A stretch of 20,455 nucleotides of DNA from the NCBI GenBank assembly GCA_003449615.1, contig DMHA01000187.1:6977-27431 (forward strand). The letters run 5' to 3'. Under the pieces are notes generated by a model. That model worked only from the letters and a program-made list of their open reading frames with translations, did not search any database and was not told the origin of the DNA. The stretch is from Flavobacterium sp. (GTDB lineage Bacteria > Bacteroidota > Bacteroidia > Flavobacteriales > Flavobacteriaceae). Below, piece after piece: positions 8,031-14,670 of this stretch (positions are counted from its first letter, which is position 1; every line of letters starts with the position of its first letter). The position numbers and the translations under genes were made by a program.

Positions 8031-8060
8031 TTGGTTATCAAAAATATATAATTACTTTTG
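8031..8060 (+). promoter_or_regulatory. Promoter of rpsU
   Basis: A TTG (8031-8033), a 19-bp spacer and TACTTTTG (8053-8060) match the Bacteroidota housekeeping consensus exactly. Spacing and -7 box are the same as at prfC. The start should be near 8065, giving a leader of about 25 nt that contains the Shine-Dalgarno. Confidence 0.8.
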
Positions 8061-8072
8061 CAGCCTTAACGA

Positions 8073-8081
8073 GAGGAGGTG
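8073..8081 (+). promoter_or_regulatory. Strong Shine-Dalgarno before rpsU
   Basis: gaggaggtg at 8073-8081, 8 nt before the ATG at 8090, is complementary to the 16S 3' end. No other gene start in this window has a comparable site. In Flavobacterium, ribosomal protein bS21 helps to hide the anti-Shine-Dalgarno, and rpsU is a known exception that keeps a strong site, allowing ribosomes lacking bS21 to favour its own mRNA. The site also fixes the rpsU start. Confidence 0.9.
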
Positions 8082-8089
8082 TCTATATT

Positions 8090-8290
8090 ATGTTAATTAT
8101 ACCAATTAAAGACGGAGAAAATATCGATAGAGCATTGAAGCGCTATAAAAGAAAATTTGACAAAACAGGAACTGTTCGTCAACTAAGAGCACGTACTGCT
8201 TTTATAAAACCATCAGTTACCCACAGAGCCAAAATTCAAAAAGCGGCTTATATCCAGAATATGAGAGACAACATAGAGAATAATAGTTAA
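8090..8290 (+). CDS. rpsU: Small ribosomal subunit protein bS21
   Basis: A 66-aa basic protein of the 30S platform, next to the 16S 3' end. The sequence (MLIIPIKDGENIDRALKRYK and on through RAKIQKAAYIQNMRDN) is a full-length bS21. The frame is open upstream to 8000, but the promoter and Shine-Dalgarno fall in that part, so the ATG at 8090 is the start. It is flanked by terminators on both sides and appears to be transcribed alone, with possible read-through into xerC. Confidence 0.96.
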   Translation: MLIIPIKDGENIDRALKRYKRKFDKTGTVRQLRARTAFIKPSVTHRAKIQKAAYIQNMRDNIENNS

Positions 8291-8312
8291 TTATTTTTTG
8301 TTGCAATAAAGT

Positions 8313-8359
8313 ACCGTTAGTCATTAAAGTTTAATACCTTTGATACTAACGGTTTTTTT
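8313..8359 (+). terminator. Terminator after rpsU, ending at the xerC start codon
   Basis: Perfect 9-bp arms ACCGTTAGT (8313-8321) and ACTAACGGT (8345-8353) are followed by seven T (8353-8359), with the xerC ATG at 8360. The 23-nt loop contains a TACCTTTG promoter-like box. Confidence 0.8.
8335..8342 (+). promoter_or_regulatory. Candidate -7 box for xerC inside the terminator loop
   Basis: TACCTTTG matches TAnnTTTG. Transcription would begin near 8347, inside the right arm of the terminator, so the new RNA lacks the left arm and cannot form the hairpin. No TTG is present at the expected -33 position, which weakens the call. The leader would be only about 13 nt, as at prfC. Confidence 0.45.
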
Positions 8360-9256
8360 ATGATTAATAATAAAGACGCATTTAGAGATTACTTGCAATT
8401 GGAGAAAAAATATTCTCCACATACCGTGAATGCCTATTTGAATGACATCAATTTCTTCGAGTTGTTCAATAAAAATCAATTCGATCAAGAAAATATTGAC
8501 AAAGCGAATTACAACCAAATCAGAAATTGGATTGTTTCGCTTGTAGATGACAATATATCGAATGTTTCTGTAAATAGAAAGATGCAGTCTTTGAAAGCCT
8601 ATTATAAATTTCTATTAAAGTCCAAACAAATAGAAGTCAGCCCGATGCTGAAACACAAGGCTTTGAAAACACCCAAAACACTTCAAATTCCGTTTTCAGA
8701 AAAAGAAGTTGATGATGTGTTGAATCAAATTCAAAACCCAGTAGGATTCGAAGAAATTAGAGACAAATTGATAATAGACCTATTTTATACCACCGGAATT
8801 CGACGAACAGAATTAATTCATTTGAAAACGGCGAATGTCAATACATCAAACAATACCATAAAAGTGTTGGGCAAAAGAAATAAAGAAAGAATTTTGCCTT
8901 TATTACCAATTGTTGCCCAACAATTAAATTTATATTTTGCCGAAAGAACACATTTAGAAGAAGTTAAAGAAAAAGATTATTTTTTTCTCACTAAAAAAGG
9001 TTTAAAGTTGAATGATTCGTTTGTATATCGATTAATAAATACCTACTTTAGTACGGTCTCCGAGAAAGTAAAGAAAAGTCCACATATATTAAGACACACA
9101 TTTGCGACGCATCTTTTAAATAACGGAGCCGATTTAAATTCAGTAAAAGAATTATTGGGACATTCAAGTTTGGCATCGACACAAATATATACACACAGCA
9201 GTTTATCAGAACTCAAAAAAGTGTATGCGGAGGCACATCCAAGAAATCAAAAATAA
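8360..9256 (+). CDS. xerC: XerC/XerD-type tyrosine recombinase
   Basis: A 298-aa site-specific recombinase of the size of chromosome-dimer-resolving Xer proteins. An N-terminal SAM-like core-binding domain (about 1-90) precedes the catalytic domain. All catalytic residues are present: Arg148 (TTGIRRTEL), Lys172 (GKRNKER), His242 and Arg245 ([12 protein letters not shown]), His268 (LLGH) and the nucleophile Tyr277 (QIYTH). Its place between rpsU and hpf, without attachment sites or phage genes, argues for a housekeeping Xer protein rather than a mobile-element integrase. XerC versus XerD cannot be decided from this window alone. hpf follows 34 bp downstream, probably in the same operon. Confidence 0.88.
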   Translation: MINNKDAFRDYLQLEKKYSPHTVNAYLNDINFFELFNKNQFDQENIDKANYNQIRNWIVSLVDDNISNVSVNRKMQSLKAYYKFLLKSKQIEVSPMLKHKALKTPKTLQIPFSEKEVDDVLNQIQNPVGFEEIRDKLIIDLFYTTGIRRTELIHLKTANVNTSNNTIKVLGKRNKERILPLLPIVAQQLNLYFAERTHLEEVKEKDYFFLTKKGLKLNDSFVYRLINTYFSTVSEKVKKSPHILRHTFATHLLNNGADLNSVKELLGHSSLASTQIYTHSSLSELKKVYAEAHPRNQK

Positions 9257-9290
9257 TTCAAAAAGTTTATAAACCCTAAAAAATTAGATT

Positions 9291-9593
9291 ATGAAGGTAG
9301 ATGTTCACGCAGTTAACTTTAATGTTGACAGAAAGCTTGTAGATTTTATTCAAGAAAGAATGGTCAAATTAGAAAAATATTACGACAAAGTAGTATCCTC
9401 TGACGTTTATTTGAAAGTTGAAAAGACAAGTGACAAGGAAAATAAAATTGTAGAGATGAAAATTGTAGTGCCGGGAGACGATTTTTTAGTTAAAAAACAA
9501 TGCAAAACTTTTGAAGAATCAGTAGAGCTTGCAGCCGAATCCATCGAACGATTGTTAGTAAAAAGAAAAGAAAAAATCAATACACATATTTAA
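9291..9593 (+). CDS. hpf: Ribosome hibernation-promoting factor (short HPF/YfiA family)
   Basis: A 100-aa protein with the beta-alpha-beta-beta-beta-alpha pattern of the HPF/RaiA family. It binds the 30S decoding region and tRNA sites to inactivate ribosomes in stationary phase. Only the N-terminal domain is present; the C-terminal dimerisation domain of long HPFs is absent. Family features are the start MKVDVHAVNFNVDRKLVDFI, the basic helix near KLEKYYDKV, and a basic C-terminus (LLVKRKEKI). It lies 34 bp after xerC and is followed by the tRNA promoter and terminator. Confidence 0.93.
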   Translation: MKVDVHAVNFNVDRKLVDFIQERMVKLEKYYDKVVSSDVYLKVEKTSDKENKIVEMKIVVPGDDFLVKKQCKTFEESVELAAESIERLLVKRKEKINTHI

Positions 9594-9616
9594 TCCAAAA
9601 TTTTTATAAAATTGTT

Positions 9617-9646
9617 TTGATTAAAAAACAAAAAGATATACATTTG
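9617..9646 (+). promoter_or_regulatory. Promoter of the tRNA-tuf cluster
   Basis: A TTG (9617-9619), a 19-bp spacer and TACATTTG (9639-9646) match the full consensus. The predicted start near 9651 lies within the left arm of the hairpin at 9648-9669. It should drive tRNA-Thr, tRNA-Tyr, tRNA-Thr and probably tuf, since no other full promoter match was seen before tuf. Confidence 0.75.
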
Positions 9647-9647
9647 C

Positions 9648-9675
9648 AGTCCGTTAGAAATAGCGGACTTTTTTT
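9648..9675 (+). terminator. Terminator of the xerC-hpf transcript overlapping the tRNA start
   Basis: Arms AGTCCGTT (9648-9655) and AGCGGACT (9662-9669) form an 8-bp stem with one wobble and a 6-nt loop, followed by seven T (9669-9675). RNA coming from hpf would form it. RNA starting at about 9651 would have lost part of the left arm. Confidence 0.7.
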
Positions 9676-9684
9676 ATTGAAATT

Positions 9685-9758
9685 GCCAGCGTAGCTCAGT
9701 TGGCTAGAGCAGCTGATTTGTAATCAGCAGGTCGTGGGTTCGAGTCCCTCCGCCGGCT
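9685..9758 (+). tRNA. tRNA-Thr (anticodon TGT)
   Basis: A 74-nt cloverleaf. The anticodon arm GCTGA-TTTGTAA-TCAGC gives anticodon TGT. D arm GCTC/GAGC and T loop TTCGAGT are present, with discriminator T and no encoded CCA. The acceptor arms GCCAGCG and CGCCGGC leave an A-C mismatch at the fourth pair. It is the first tRNA of the cluster, 10 nt after the T-run. Confidence 0.92.
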
Positions 9759-9771
9759 CTAAGTGATTGAA

Positions 9772-9884
9772 GATTTTAGATTTTAGAGTTTAGATTTTCT
9801 GGACAATAATTAAGAAAAGTTTTAATTTGTGACTACGAATTAACGATATTAGGTTTAAATCTAAAATCATAAATCTAAAATCAT
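9772..9884. repeat. Inverted gattttag/ctaaaatc repeats between tRNA genes
   Basis: The left side repeats gatttta (from 9772); the right side carries a 14-nt tandem duplication aaatctaaaatcat (9857-9870 and 9871-9884). The 12-mer gattttagattt at 9772-9783 is the exact reverse complement of 9857-9868 and 9871-9882, so the spacer transcript can fold back on itself. Confidence 0.75.
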
Positions 9885-9893
9885 AAATTATTT

Positions 9894-9977
9894 GGGGAGA
9901 TACTCAAGCGGCCAACGAGGGCAGACTGTAAATCTGCTGTGTGAACTTCGCAGGTTCGAATCCTGCTCTCCCCACCA
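9894..9977 (+). tRNA. tRNA-Tyr (anticodon GTA)
   Basis: A class II tRNA with a long variable arm. Anticodon arm GCAGA-CTGTAAA-TCTGC gives GTA. Acceptor GGGGAGA pairs with TCTCCCC, followed by discriminator A and an encoded CCA (9975-9977), unlike the neighbouring tRNA-Thr genes. Confidence 0.95.
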
Positions 9978-9983
9978 AACGAA

Positions 9984-10148
9984 GTTTAAGGGTTTAAAGT
10001 TTAAGGGTTTAAAGTTTAAGGGTTTAAAGTTTAAAGTTTAAGGGTTTAAAGTTTAAGGGTTTAAAGAAACAACTTTAAACAATTTTAAACAATTTTAAAC
10101 AACTTTAAACTTTTAAACAATTTTAAACAATGTTAAACAATGTTAAAC
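9984..10148. repeat. Tandem gtttaagggtttaaa array followed by inverted ttaaac array
   Basis: Five 15-nt units GTTTAAGGGTTTAAA (9984-9998, 9999-10013, 10014-10028, 10036-10050, 10051-10065) and a 7-nt partial copy at 10029-10035 are followed from 10071 by about eight TTAAAC-ending units of roughly 10 nt. The second half is complementary to the first, so the whole 165-nt block can form a long, slippable hairpin. It fills the spacer between tRNA-Tyr and tRNA-Thr(GGT). No tRNA or ORF is present in it. Confidence 0.9.
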
Positions 10149-10159
10149 CAAATTTCTCT

Positions 10160-10231
10160 GCCGACTTAGCTCAGGGGTAGAGTGCTTCCTTGGTAAGGAA
10201 GAGGTCACGGGTTCAATTCCCGTAGTTGGCT
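10160..10231 (+). tRNA. tRNA-Thr (anticodon GGT)
   Basis: A 72-nt cloverleaf. Anticodon arm CTTCC-TTGGTAA-GGAAG gives GGT. Acceptor GCCGACT pairs fully with AGTTGGC (one G-T), with T loop TTCAATT and discriminator T. It is the last tRNA before tuf, 55 nt upstream of its ATG. Confidence 0.95.
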
Positions 10232-10286
10232 CAAAATAGTATAAAAATTGAACACTAATAATAACTAAGATTAAAAATTAAGTAAA

Positions 10287-11471
10287 ATGGCAAAAGAAAA
10301 CTTTAACCGTAACAAGCCCCACTTAAACATTGGAACAATTGGGCACGTGGATCACGGAAAAACAACTTTAACTGCAGCAATAACTAAAGTGTTATCTGAT
10401 GCTGGTTACTGTCAAGCAAAATCATTTGATCAAATTGATAATGCTCCAGAAGAAAAAGAAAGAGGTATTACAATCAATACATCTCACGTTGAGTATGAAA
10501 CAGCTAACCGTCACTACGCGCACGTTGACTGTCCAGGTCACGCGGATTACGTAAAAAACATGGTTACTGGTGCTGCGCAAATGGATGGTGCTATTCTTGT
10601 TGTAGCTGCTACAGACGGGCCAATGCCACAAACACGTGAGCACATCCTTTTAGGTCGTCAAGTAGGTATTCCTAGAATGGTTGTATTCATGAACAAAGTG
10701 GATATGGTTGATGATGAGGAATTGTTAGAACTTGTAGAAATGGAAATTAGAGACTTATTGTCTTTCTACGAATATGACGGAGACAACTGTCCAGTGATTC
10801 AAGGTTCTGCACTTGGTGGATTGAACAATGATCCAGCTTGGGTTCCAAAAATTATTGAATTAATGTCTGCTTGCGATTCTTGGATTGAAGAGCCAGTGCG
10901 TGATACTGCAAAACCTTTCTTGATGCCAGTTGAAGATGTATTTACAATTACAGGACGTGGAACTGTTGCAACAGGTCGTATCGAGACTGGAATTGCTAAT
11001 ACTGGAGATCCTGTTGAAATCATTGGTATGGGAGCAGAAAAATTAACTTCTACTATTACAGGAGTTGAGATGTTCCGTAAAATCCTTGATAGAGGTGAAG
11101 CTGGAGACAACGTTGGATTGCTTTTAAGAGGTATCGATAAAGCAGATATCAAAAGAGGAATGGTTATCATTAAACCAGGATCAGTAAAACCACACAACCA
11201 CTTCAAAGCTGAGGTGTATATTTTGAAAAAAGAAGAAGGTGGTCGCCACACACCATTTCATAATAACTACCGTCCACAGTTCTACGTTCGTACAACTGAC
11301 GTAACAGGAGTTATTACATTGCCAGCTGGAGTAGAGATGGTAATGCCAGGAGATAACTTAACTATCGAAGTATCATTGTTAAGTCCTATCGCTATGAATG
11401 TAGGTTTACGTTTTGCTATCCGTGAAGGTGGTAGAACTGTAGGTGCAGGTCAGGTAACTGAAATCTTGTAG
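10287..11471 (+). CDS. tuf: Translation elongation factor Tu
   Basis: EF-Tu carries aminoacyl-tRNA to the ribosomal A site in a GTP-dependent manner. The 394-aa protein is full length, with G1 GHVDHGKT (19-26), switch II DCPGH (81-85), NKVD (136-139) and the usual domains II and III, including [16 protein letters not shown]. It ends GAGQVTEIL, perhaps one residue shorter than I would expect for this group; this is from memory. It lies in the classic Thr-Tyr-Thr tRNA-tuf order and probably shares their promoter. A strong terminator follows 28 nt after the stop. Confidence 0.98.
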   Translation: MAKENFNRNKPHLNIGTIGHVDHGKTTLTAAITKVLSDAGYCQAKSFDQIDNAPEEKERGITINTSHVEYETANRHYAHVDCPGHADYVKNMVTGAAQMDGAILVVAATDGPMPQTREHILLGRQVGIPRMVVFMNKVDMVDDEELLELVEMEIRDLLSFYEYDGDNCPVIQGSALGGLNNDPAWVPKIIELMSACDSWIEEPVRDTAKPFLMPVEDVFTITGRGTVATGRIETGIANTGDPVEIIGMGAEKLTSTITGVEMFRKILDRGEAGDNVGLLLRGIDKADIKRGMVIIKPGSVKPHNHFKAEVYILKKEEGGRHTPFHNNYRPQFYVRTTDVTGVITLPAGVEMVMPGDNLTIEVSLLSPIAMNVGLRFAIREGGRTVGAGQVTEIL

Positions 11472-11499
11472 TAAATTTATAATACTAATAATATTTATA

Positions 11500-11533
11500 A
11501 AACCAGTTTCGATTATTATCGGGACTGGTTTTT
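11500..11533 (+). terminator. Intrinsic terminator of tuf
   Basis: A 14-bp stem (11500-11513 with 11518-11531, two T-G wobbles) has a TATT loop and ends in five T. It is one of the strongest hairpins in the window. The tRNA-Trp gene begins only 5 nt after the T-run, so the mature tRNA is either made by read-through or from an unrecognised promoter. Confidence 0.85.
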
Positions 11534-11538
11534 AACAA

Positions 11539-11609
11539 ACGGGCGTAGTTCAAGGGTAGAATAGCGGTCTCCAAAACCGTTGATGGGGGTTCGAATCCCT
11601 CCGCCCGTG
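11539..11609 (+). tRNA. tRNA-Trp (anticodon CCA)
   Basis: A 71-nt cloverleaf. Anticodon arm GCGGT-CTCCAAA-ACCGT gives CCA. Acceptor ACGGGCG pairs with CGCCCGT, discriminator G, with no full CCA encoded. The tuf-Trp-secE-nusG order is widely conserved. Confidence 0.95.
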
Positions 11610-11624
11610 CAAAAAAAAATCCTA

Positions 11625-11822
11625 ATGGCAAAAGTTGTTAATTATATATCAGAAGCATTTGAAGAATTAAAATCAAATGTGACTTGGCCTGCTTGGGCCG
11701 AAGTGCAACGTCTGACGATTGTTGTTGCTCTTTTCTCCGTATTATTTGCTTTGGCAACTTGGGGAGTAGATGAAATGTTTGCAAATATTTTAGAGAAATT
11801 TTTCATTTGGTTAAAAGCGTAA
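11625..11822 (+). CDS. secE: Preprotein translocase subunit SecE
   Basis: A 65-aa single-span membrane protein that clamps SecY in the SecYEG channel. An amphipathic N-terminus (MAKVVNYISEAFEELKSNVT) with the conserved VTWPAWAEVQR leads into one transmembrane segment at about 30-47. The frame is open into the tRNA-Trp gene (to 11580), so the ATG at 11625 must be the start. nusG follows 10 bp later. Confidence 0.95.
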   Translation: MAKVVNYISEAFEELKSNVTWPAWAEVQRLTIVVALFSVLFALATWGVDEMFANILEKFFIWLKA

Positions 11823-11832
11823 TTTTTTTGTT

Positions 11833-12384
11833 ATGGCAGATAATAATCTAAAAAAATGGTACGTTGTTCGAGCAGTTAGTGGACAAGAGAATAAAGTGAA
11901 AGCATACATCGAAACCGAAATCGCAAGATTAGGAATGGGTGATTATGTTTCGCAAGTTCTAGTTCCTACTGAAAAAATAGTAACTGTAAAAGAAGGAAAA
12001 AAATTAGTAAAAGATAAAGTTTACTTTCCCGGCTATGTAATGATAGAAGCAAATCTTGTTGGCGAAATTCCTCATATTATCAAGTCAACAACAAGTGTTA
12101 TCGGTTTTTTAGGAGAGACAAAAGGAGGCGAACCTGTTCCCTTGAGACTATCCGAAGTAAATAGAATGTTAGGAAAAGTAGATGAATTGGCTGTTAATAC
12201 AGATACTCGTGCTGTACCATTCAATTTAGGTGAAACAATAAAGGTTATTGATGGTCCTTTCAACGGTTTCAACGGAACAGTTGAGAAAATCAATGAAGAA
12301 AAGCGAAAACTAGAAGTAATGGTAAAAATTTTCGGAAGAAAAACACCACTCGAATTAGGGTTTTTGCAAGTTGAAAAAGTATAA
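11833..12384 (+). CDS. nusG: Transcription termination/antitermination protein NusG
   Basis: A 183-aa two-domain elongation factor that binds the RNA-polymerase clamp (NGN domain, about 8-115) and couples to Rho or ribosomal protein uS10 (KOW domain, about 132-180, with GETIKVIDGPFNGFNGTVEKI). The hallmark W9-Y10 start and PGYVMIE (66-72) are present. It is the second gene of secE-nusG-rplKAJL. No paralogue features such as insertions were seen. Confidence 0.97.
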   Translation: MADNNLKKWYVVRAVSGQENKVKAYIETEIARLGMGDYVSQVLVPTEKIVTVKEGKKLVKDKVYFPGYVMIEANLVGEIPHIIKSTTSVIGFLGETKGGEPVPLRLSEVNRMLGKVDELAVNTDTRAVPFNLGETIKVIDGPFNGFNGTVEKINEEKRKLEVMVKIFGRKTPLELGFLQVEKV

Positions 12385-12407
12385 TTTTTGTTACATATAT
12401 AATAAAC

Positions 12408-12434
12408 CACATTATCGCTTCCATTGTTAATGTG
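12408..12434 (+). promoter_or_regulatory. Hairpin in the nusG-rplK spacer
   Basis: CACATTA (12408-12414) pairs with TAATGTG (12428-12434) around a 13-nt loop, 15 nt upstream of the rplK ATG, with a short T-rich stretch after it. It could be a weak attenuator or a leader element for ribosomal-protein control. The evidence is only the fold. Confidence 0.35.
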
Positions 12435-12449
12435 TTAAATTTTTAAAAA

Positions 12450-12896
12450 ATGGCTAAAGAGATTAGTAAAGTAGTTAAACTACAAGTTAAGGGAGGTGCA
12501 GCGAACCCGTCGCCACCGGTTGGACCTGCTTTAGGTGCTGCTGGTGTTAATATCATGGAATTCTGTAAGCAATTTAATGCTAGAACCCAAGATAAACCAG
12601 GTAAAGTTTGCCCAGTGCAAATTACAGTGTATAAAGACAAATCTTTCGATTTTGTTGTAAAAACCCCACCAGCTGCTGTTCAATTAATGGATGCAGCAAA
12701 ACTTAAATCTGGTTCAGGAGAACCAAATCGTAAGAAAGTAGCTAGTGTTACTTGGGATGTTATCAAAACAATTGCTGAAGACAAGATGGTTGATTTAAAT
12801 GCATTCACAATCGAGTCTGCTATGAAGATGGTTGCAGGAACGGCTAGATCTATGGGTATAACTGTAACTGGAGATTCTCCTCTAAAACAAGCGTAA
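12450..12896 (+). CDS. rplK: Large ribosomal subunit protein uL11
   Basis: A 148-aa protein that forms the GTPase-associated stalk base with 23S rRNA. The Pro-rich N-terminal domain ([21 protein letters not shown], the thiostrepton/micrococcin region) and the RNA-binding C-terminal domain from about 75 are intact. Three bases separate its stop from the rplA start, which suggests translational coupling. Confidence 0.98.
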   Translation: MAKEISKVVKLQVKGGAANPSPPVGPALGAAGVNIMEFCKQFNARTQDKPGKVCPVQITVYKDKSFDFVVKTPPAAVQLMDAAKLKSGSGEPNRKKVASVTWDVIKTIAEDKMVDLNAFTIESAMKMVAGTARSMGITVTGDSPLKQA

Positions 12897-12899
12897 GAC

Positions 12900-13589
12900 A
12901 TGGCAAAATTGACAAAAAAGCAAAAAGAGGCTGCTTCAAAAATTGAAAAGAATAAACTATATACTTTGAAAGATGCAGCTGCATTAATTAAAGATGTTGC
13001 TTCTGCAAAATTTGATGAGTCTGTTGATATCGCAGTACGTTTGGGTGTAGATCCTAGAAAAGCGAATCAAATGGTAAGAGGTGTAGTAACATTACCTCAC
13101 GGAACAGGTAAAGACGTAAAAGTATTAGCATTGGTTACTCCTGATAAAGAAGCAGAAGCTAAAGAAGCTGGAGCTGACTATGTAGGTCTTGACGAATATT
13201 TACAAAAAATTAAAGACGGTTGGACAGATGTTGATGTAATTATCACTATGCCAAGTGTTATGGGTAAATTAGGTCCATTAGGTCGTGTTTTAGGACCTAG
13301 AGGTTTAATGCCAAACCCAAAAACTGGTACTGTAACAATGGAAATTGCAAAAGCAGTTGCTGAAGTTAAGGCTGGTAAAATCGACTTTAAAGTGGACAAA
13401 ACAGGTATCATACATGCAGGAATTGGAAGAATCTCTTTCGATGCCGATAAAATTGTAGATAACGCTCACGAAATTATTCAAACATTAATCAAACTTAAAC
13501 CAACTGCGGCTAAAGGAACTTACATCAAAAGTATTTACCTCACTAGCACAATGAGTCCTGCAATTGCATTGGATCCTAAAGCAGTATAA
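12900..13589 (+). CDS. rplA: Large ribosomal subunit protein uL1
   Basis: A 229-aa protein of the L1 stalk, which guides deacylated tRNA from the E site. Domain II contains the conserved [20 protein letters not shown] stretch (about 121-140), and [14 protein letters not shown] follows. In many bacteria L1 represses its own rplKA mRNA. It lies between rplK and rplJ in a tight run. Confidence 0.98.
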   Translation: MAKLTKKQKEAASKIEKNKLYTLKDAAALIKDVASAKFDESVDIAVRLGVDPRKANQMVRGVVTLPHGTGKDVKVLALVTPDKEAEAKEAGADYVGLDEYLQKIKDGWTDVDVIITMPSVMGKLGPLGRVLGPRGLMPNPKTGTVTMEIAKAVAEVKAGKIDFKVDKTGIIHAGIGRISFDADKIVDNAHEIIQTLIKLKPTAAKGTYIKSIYLTSTMSPAIALDPKAV

Positions 13590-13612
13590 TTAGGTAGTTA
13601 AAAATTTTTAGT

Positions 13613-14110
13613 ATGACTAGAGAAGAAAAATCAATCGCGATTGAAGATTTAACTGCACAGTTAGCTGGTACAAATATCATTTATGTATCTGATATTTCTG
13701 GATTAAATGCAGAAACAACTTCAAACTTGAGAAGAGCTTGCCACAAAGCAGGTATAAAATTAGAGGTAGTTAAAAACACTTTGCTTGCAAAAGCAATGGA
13801 AGCTTCGGCTAATGATTATGGCGATTTGCCTTCAGTATTGAAGGGCAACAGTGCTATTTTCATTTCAGATGTGGCTAACGCACCTGGAAAAATAATTAAA
13901 GATTTCCGCAAAAAGAATGCTAAGCCAATTTTGAAAGGGGCTTACATCAATGCAGAAGTTTATATTGGAGACAATCAATTAGATGCCTTGGCAACTATCA
14001 AATCGAAAGAAGAACTTATTGGCGAAATTATTGGATTACTTCAATCACCAGCCCAAAGAGTTATTTCGGCTCTTCAAAACCAATTTGCGAAAACCGAAGA
14101 GGTTGCTTAA
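13613..14110 (+). CDS. rplJ: Large ribosomal subunit protein uL10
   Basis: A 165-aa protein that anchors the bL12 dimers at the stalk base. An N-terminal rRNA-binding domain (about 1-130, with SDISGLNAETTSNLRRACHK) precedes the C-terminal helix that binds bL12. In E. coli the L10-L12 complex binds the rplJ leader; here only 23 nt separate rplA and rplJ, leaving little room for such a leader. Confidence 0.97.
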   Translation: MTREEKSIAIEDLTAQLAGTNIIYVSDISGLNAETTSNLRRACHKAGIKLEVVKNTLLAKAMEASANDYGDLPSVLKGNSAIFISDVANAPGKIIKDFRKKNAKPILKGAYINAEVYIGDNQLDALATIKSKEELIGEIIGLLQSPAQRVISALQNQFAKTEEVA

Positions 14111-14114
14111 TTCA

Positions 14115-14187
14115 ATTTTAGATTTTAGTTCCGATAGCTATCGGGATTAGATTTCTAAATAATAAATTTAGTGCATTAAAAATGCAC
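14115..14187. repeat. Two palindromes in the rplJ-rplL spacer
   Basis: CCGATAGCTATCGG (14131-14144) is a perfect 14-nt palindrome, flanked by tagattttag-type repeats like those in the tRNA spacer. GTGCATT-AAA-AATGCAC (14171-14187) is a perfect 7-bp hairpin with a 3-nt loop. Neither is followed by a T-run, so they are not typical terminators. They may affect processing or relative expression of bL12 compared with uL10, or be dispersed repeats. Confidence 0.7.
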
Positions 14188-14234
14188 ACAATAAACAATA
14201 ATATTTTACAAATCATTTTAAAACGATAGAAAAA

Positions 14235-14606
14235 ATGGCAGATTTGAAACAATTCGCAGAACAATTAGTTAGCCTAACAGTAAAAGAAGTTAACGAATTA
14301 GCAACAATATTAAAAGATGAGTACGGAATCGAACCAGCTGCTGCAGCTGTAGTAGTTGCTGCAGGTGGTGGAGAAGCTGCTGCCGAAGAAGCTCAAACAG
14401 AATTTACAGTTGTATTGAAAGAAGCTGGTGCTTCTAAACTTGCAGTTGTTAAAGCGGTTAAAGAACTTACAGGTTTAGGTCTTAAAGAAGCAAAAGATTT
14501 AGTAGATGCAGCGCCATCTAATATTAAAGAAGGTGTTTCTAAAGATGAGGCTGAAGGTCTTAAAAAATCTCTAGAAGAAGCTGGAGCTGTTGTTGAATTA
14601 AAATAA
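14235..14606 (+). CDS. rplL: Large ribosomal subunit protein bL12 (L7/L12)
   Basis: A 123-aa stalk protein that recruits translational GTPases. Residues 1-33 form the dimerisation helices, 34-54 an Ala/Gly-rich hinge ([20 protein letters not shown]), and 55-123 the factor-binding domain ending [10 protein letters not shown]. It is needed in several copies per ribosome. The hairpins flanking it on both sides may set its dosage relative to rplJ and rpoB. Confidence 0.98.
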   Translation: MADLKQFAEQLVSLTVKEVNELATILKDEYGIEPAAAAVVVAAGGGEAAAEEAQTEFTVVLKEAGASKLAVVKAVKELTGLGLKEAKDLVDAAPSNIKEGVSKDEAEGLKKSLEEAGAVVELK

Positions 14607-14627
14607 TTCAACCTGATTTGGAGAATG

Positions 14628-14670
14628 GGTTTAGGTCTTGGAAACGCTTCCAAAGACCTAAACCATTTTT
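14628..14670 (+). terminator. Terminator/attenuator between rplL and rpoB
   Basis: GGTTTAGGTCTT + GGAA (14628-14643) pairs with TTCC + AAGACCTAAACC (14648-14664, one bulged A), a 16-bp stem with a 4-nt loop, followed by TTTTT (14666-14670). It sits where E. coli has its rplL-rpoB attenuator. Another small hairpin, GTATAAT-AAA-ATTATAC (14672-14688), follows. From there to the rpoB start at 14869 the DNA is AT-rich, without a clear TAnnTTTG promoter or ORF. Confidence 0.75.

Noticed and set aside
8000..8089. Longer N-terminus for bS21
   Set aside because: This stretch contains the promoter and Shine-Dalgarno; the normal bS21 begins at 8090.
8360..9256. Tyrosine recombinase as the integrase of a mobile element
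   Set aside because: Its neighbours are housekeeping genes (rpsU, hpf, tRNAs), its size is that of Xer proteins, and no attachment-site duplication of the nearby tRNA genes was seen.
9984..10148. Possible CRISPR array
   Set aside because: Units are 15 nt or shorter, head to tail without unique spacers, and the second half is inverted; no cas genes are near.
11580..11624. Longer N-terminus for SecE
   Set aside because: It would overlap the tRNA-Trp gene; the ATG at 11625 gives a normal 65-aa SecE.
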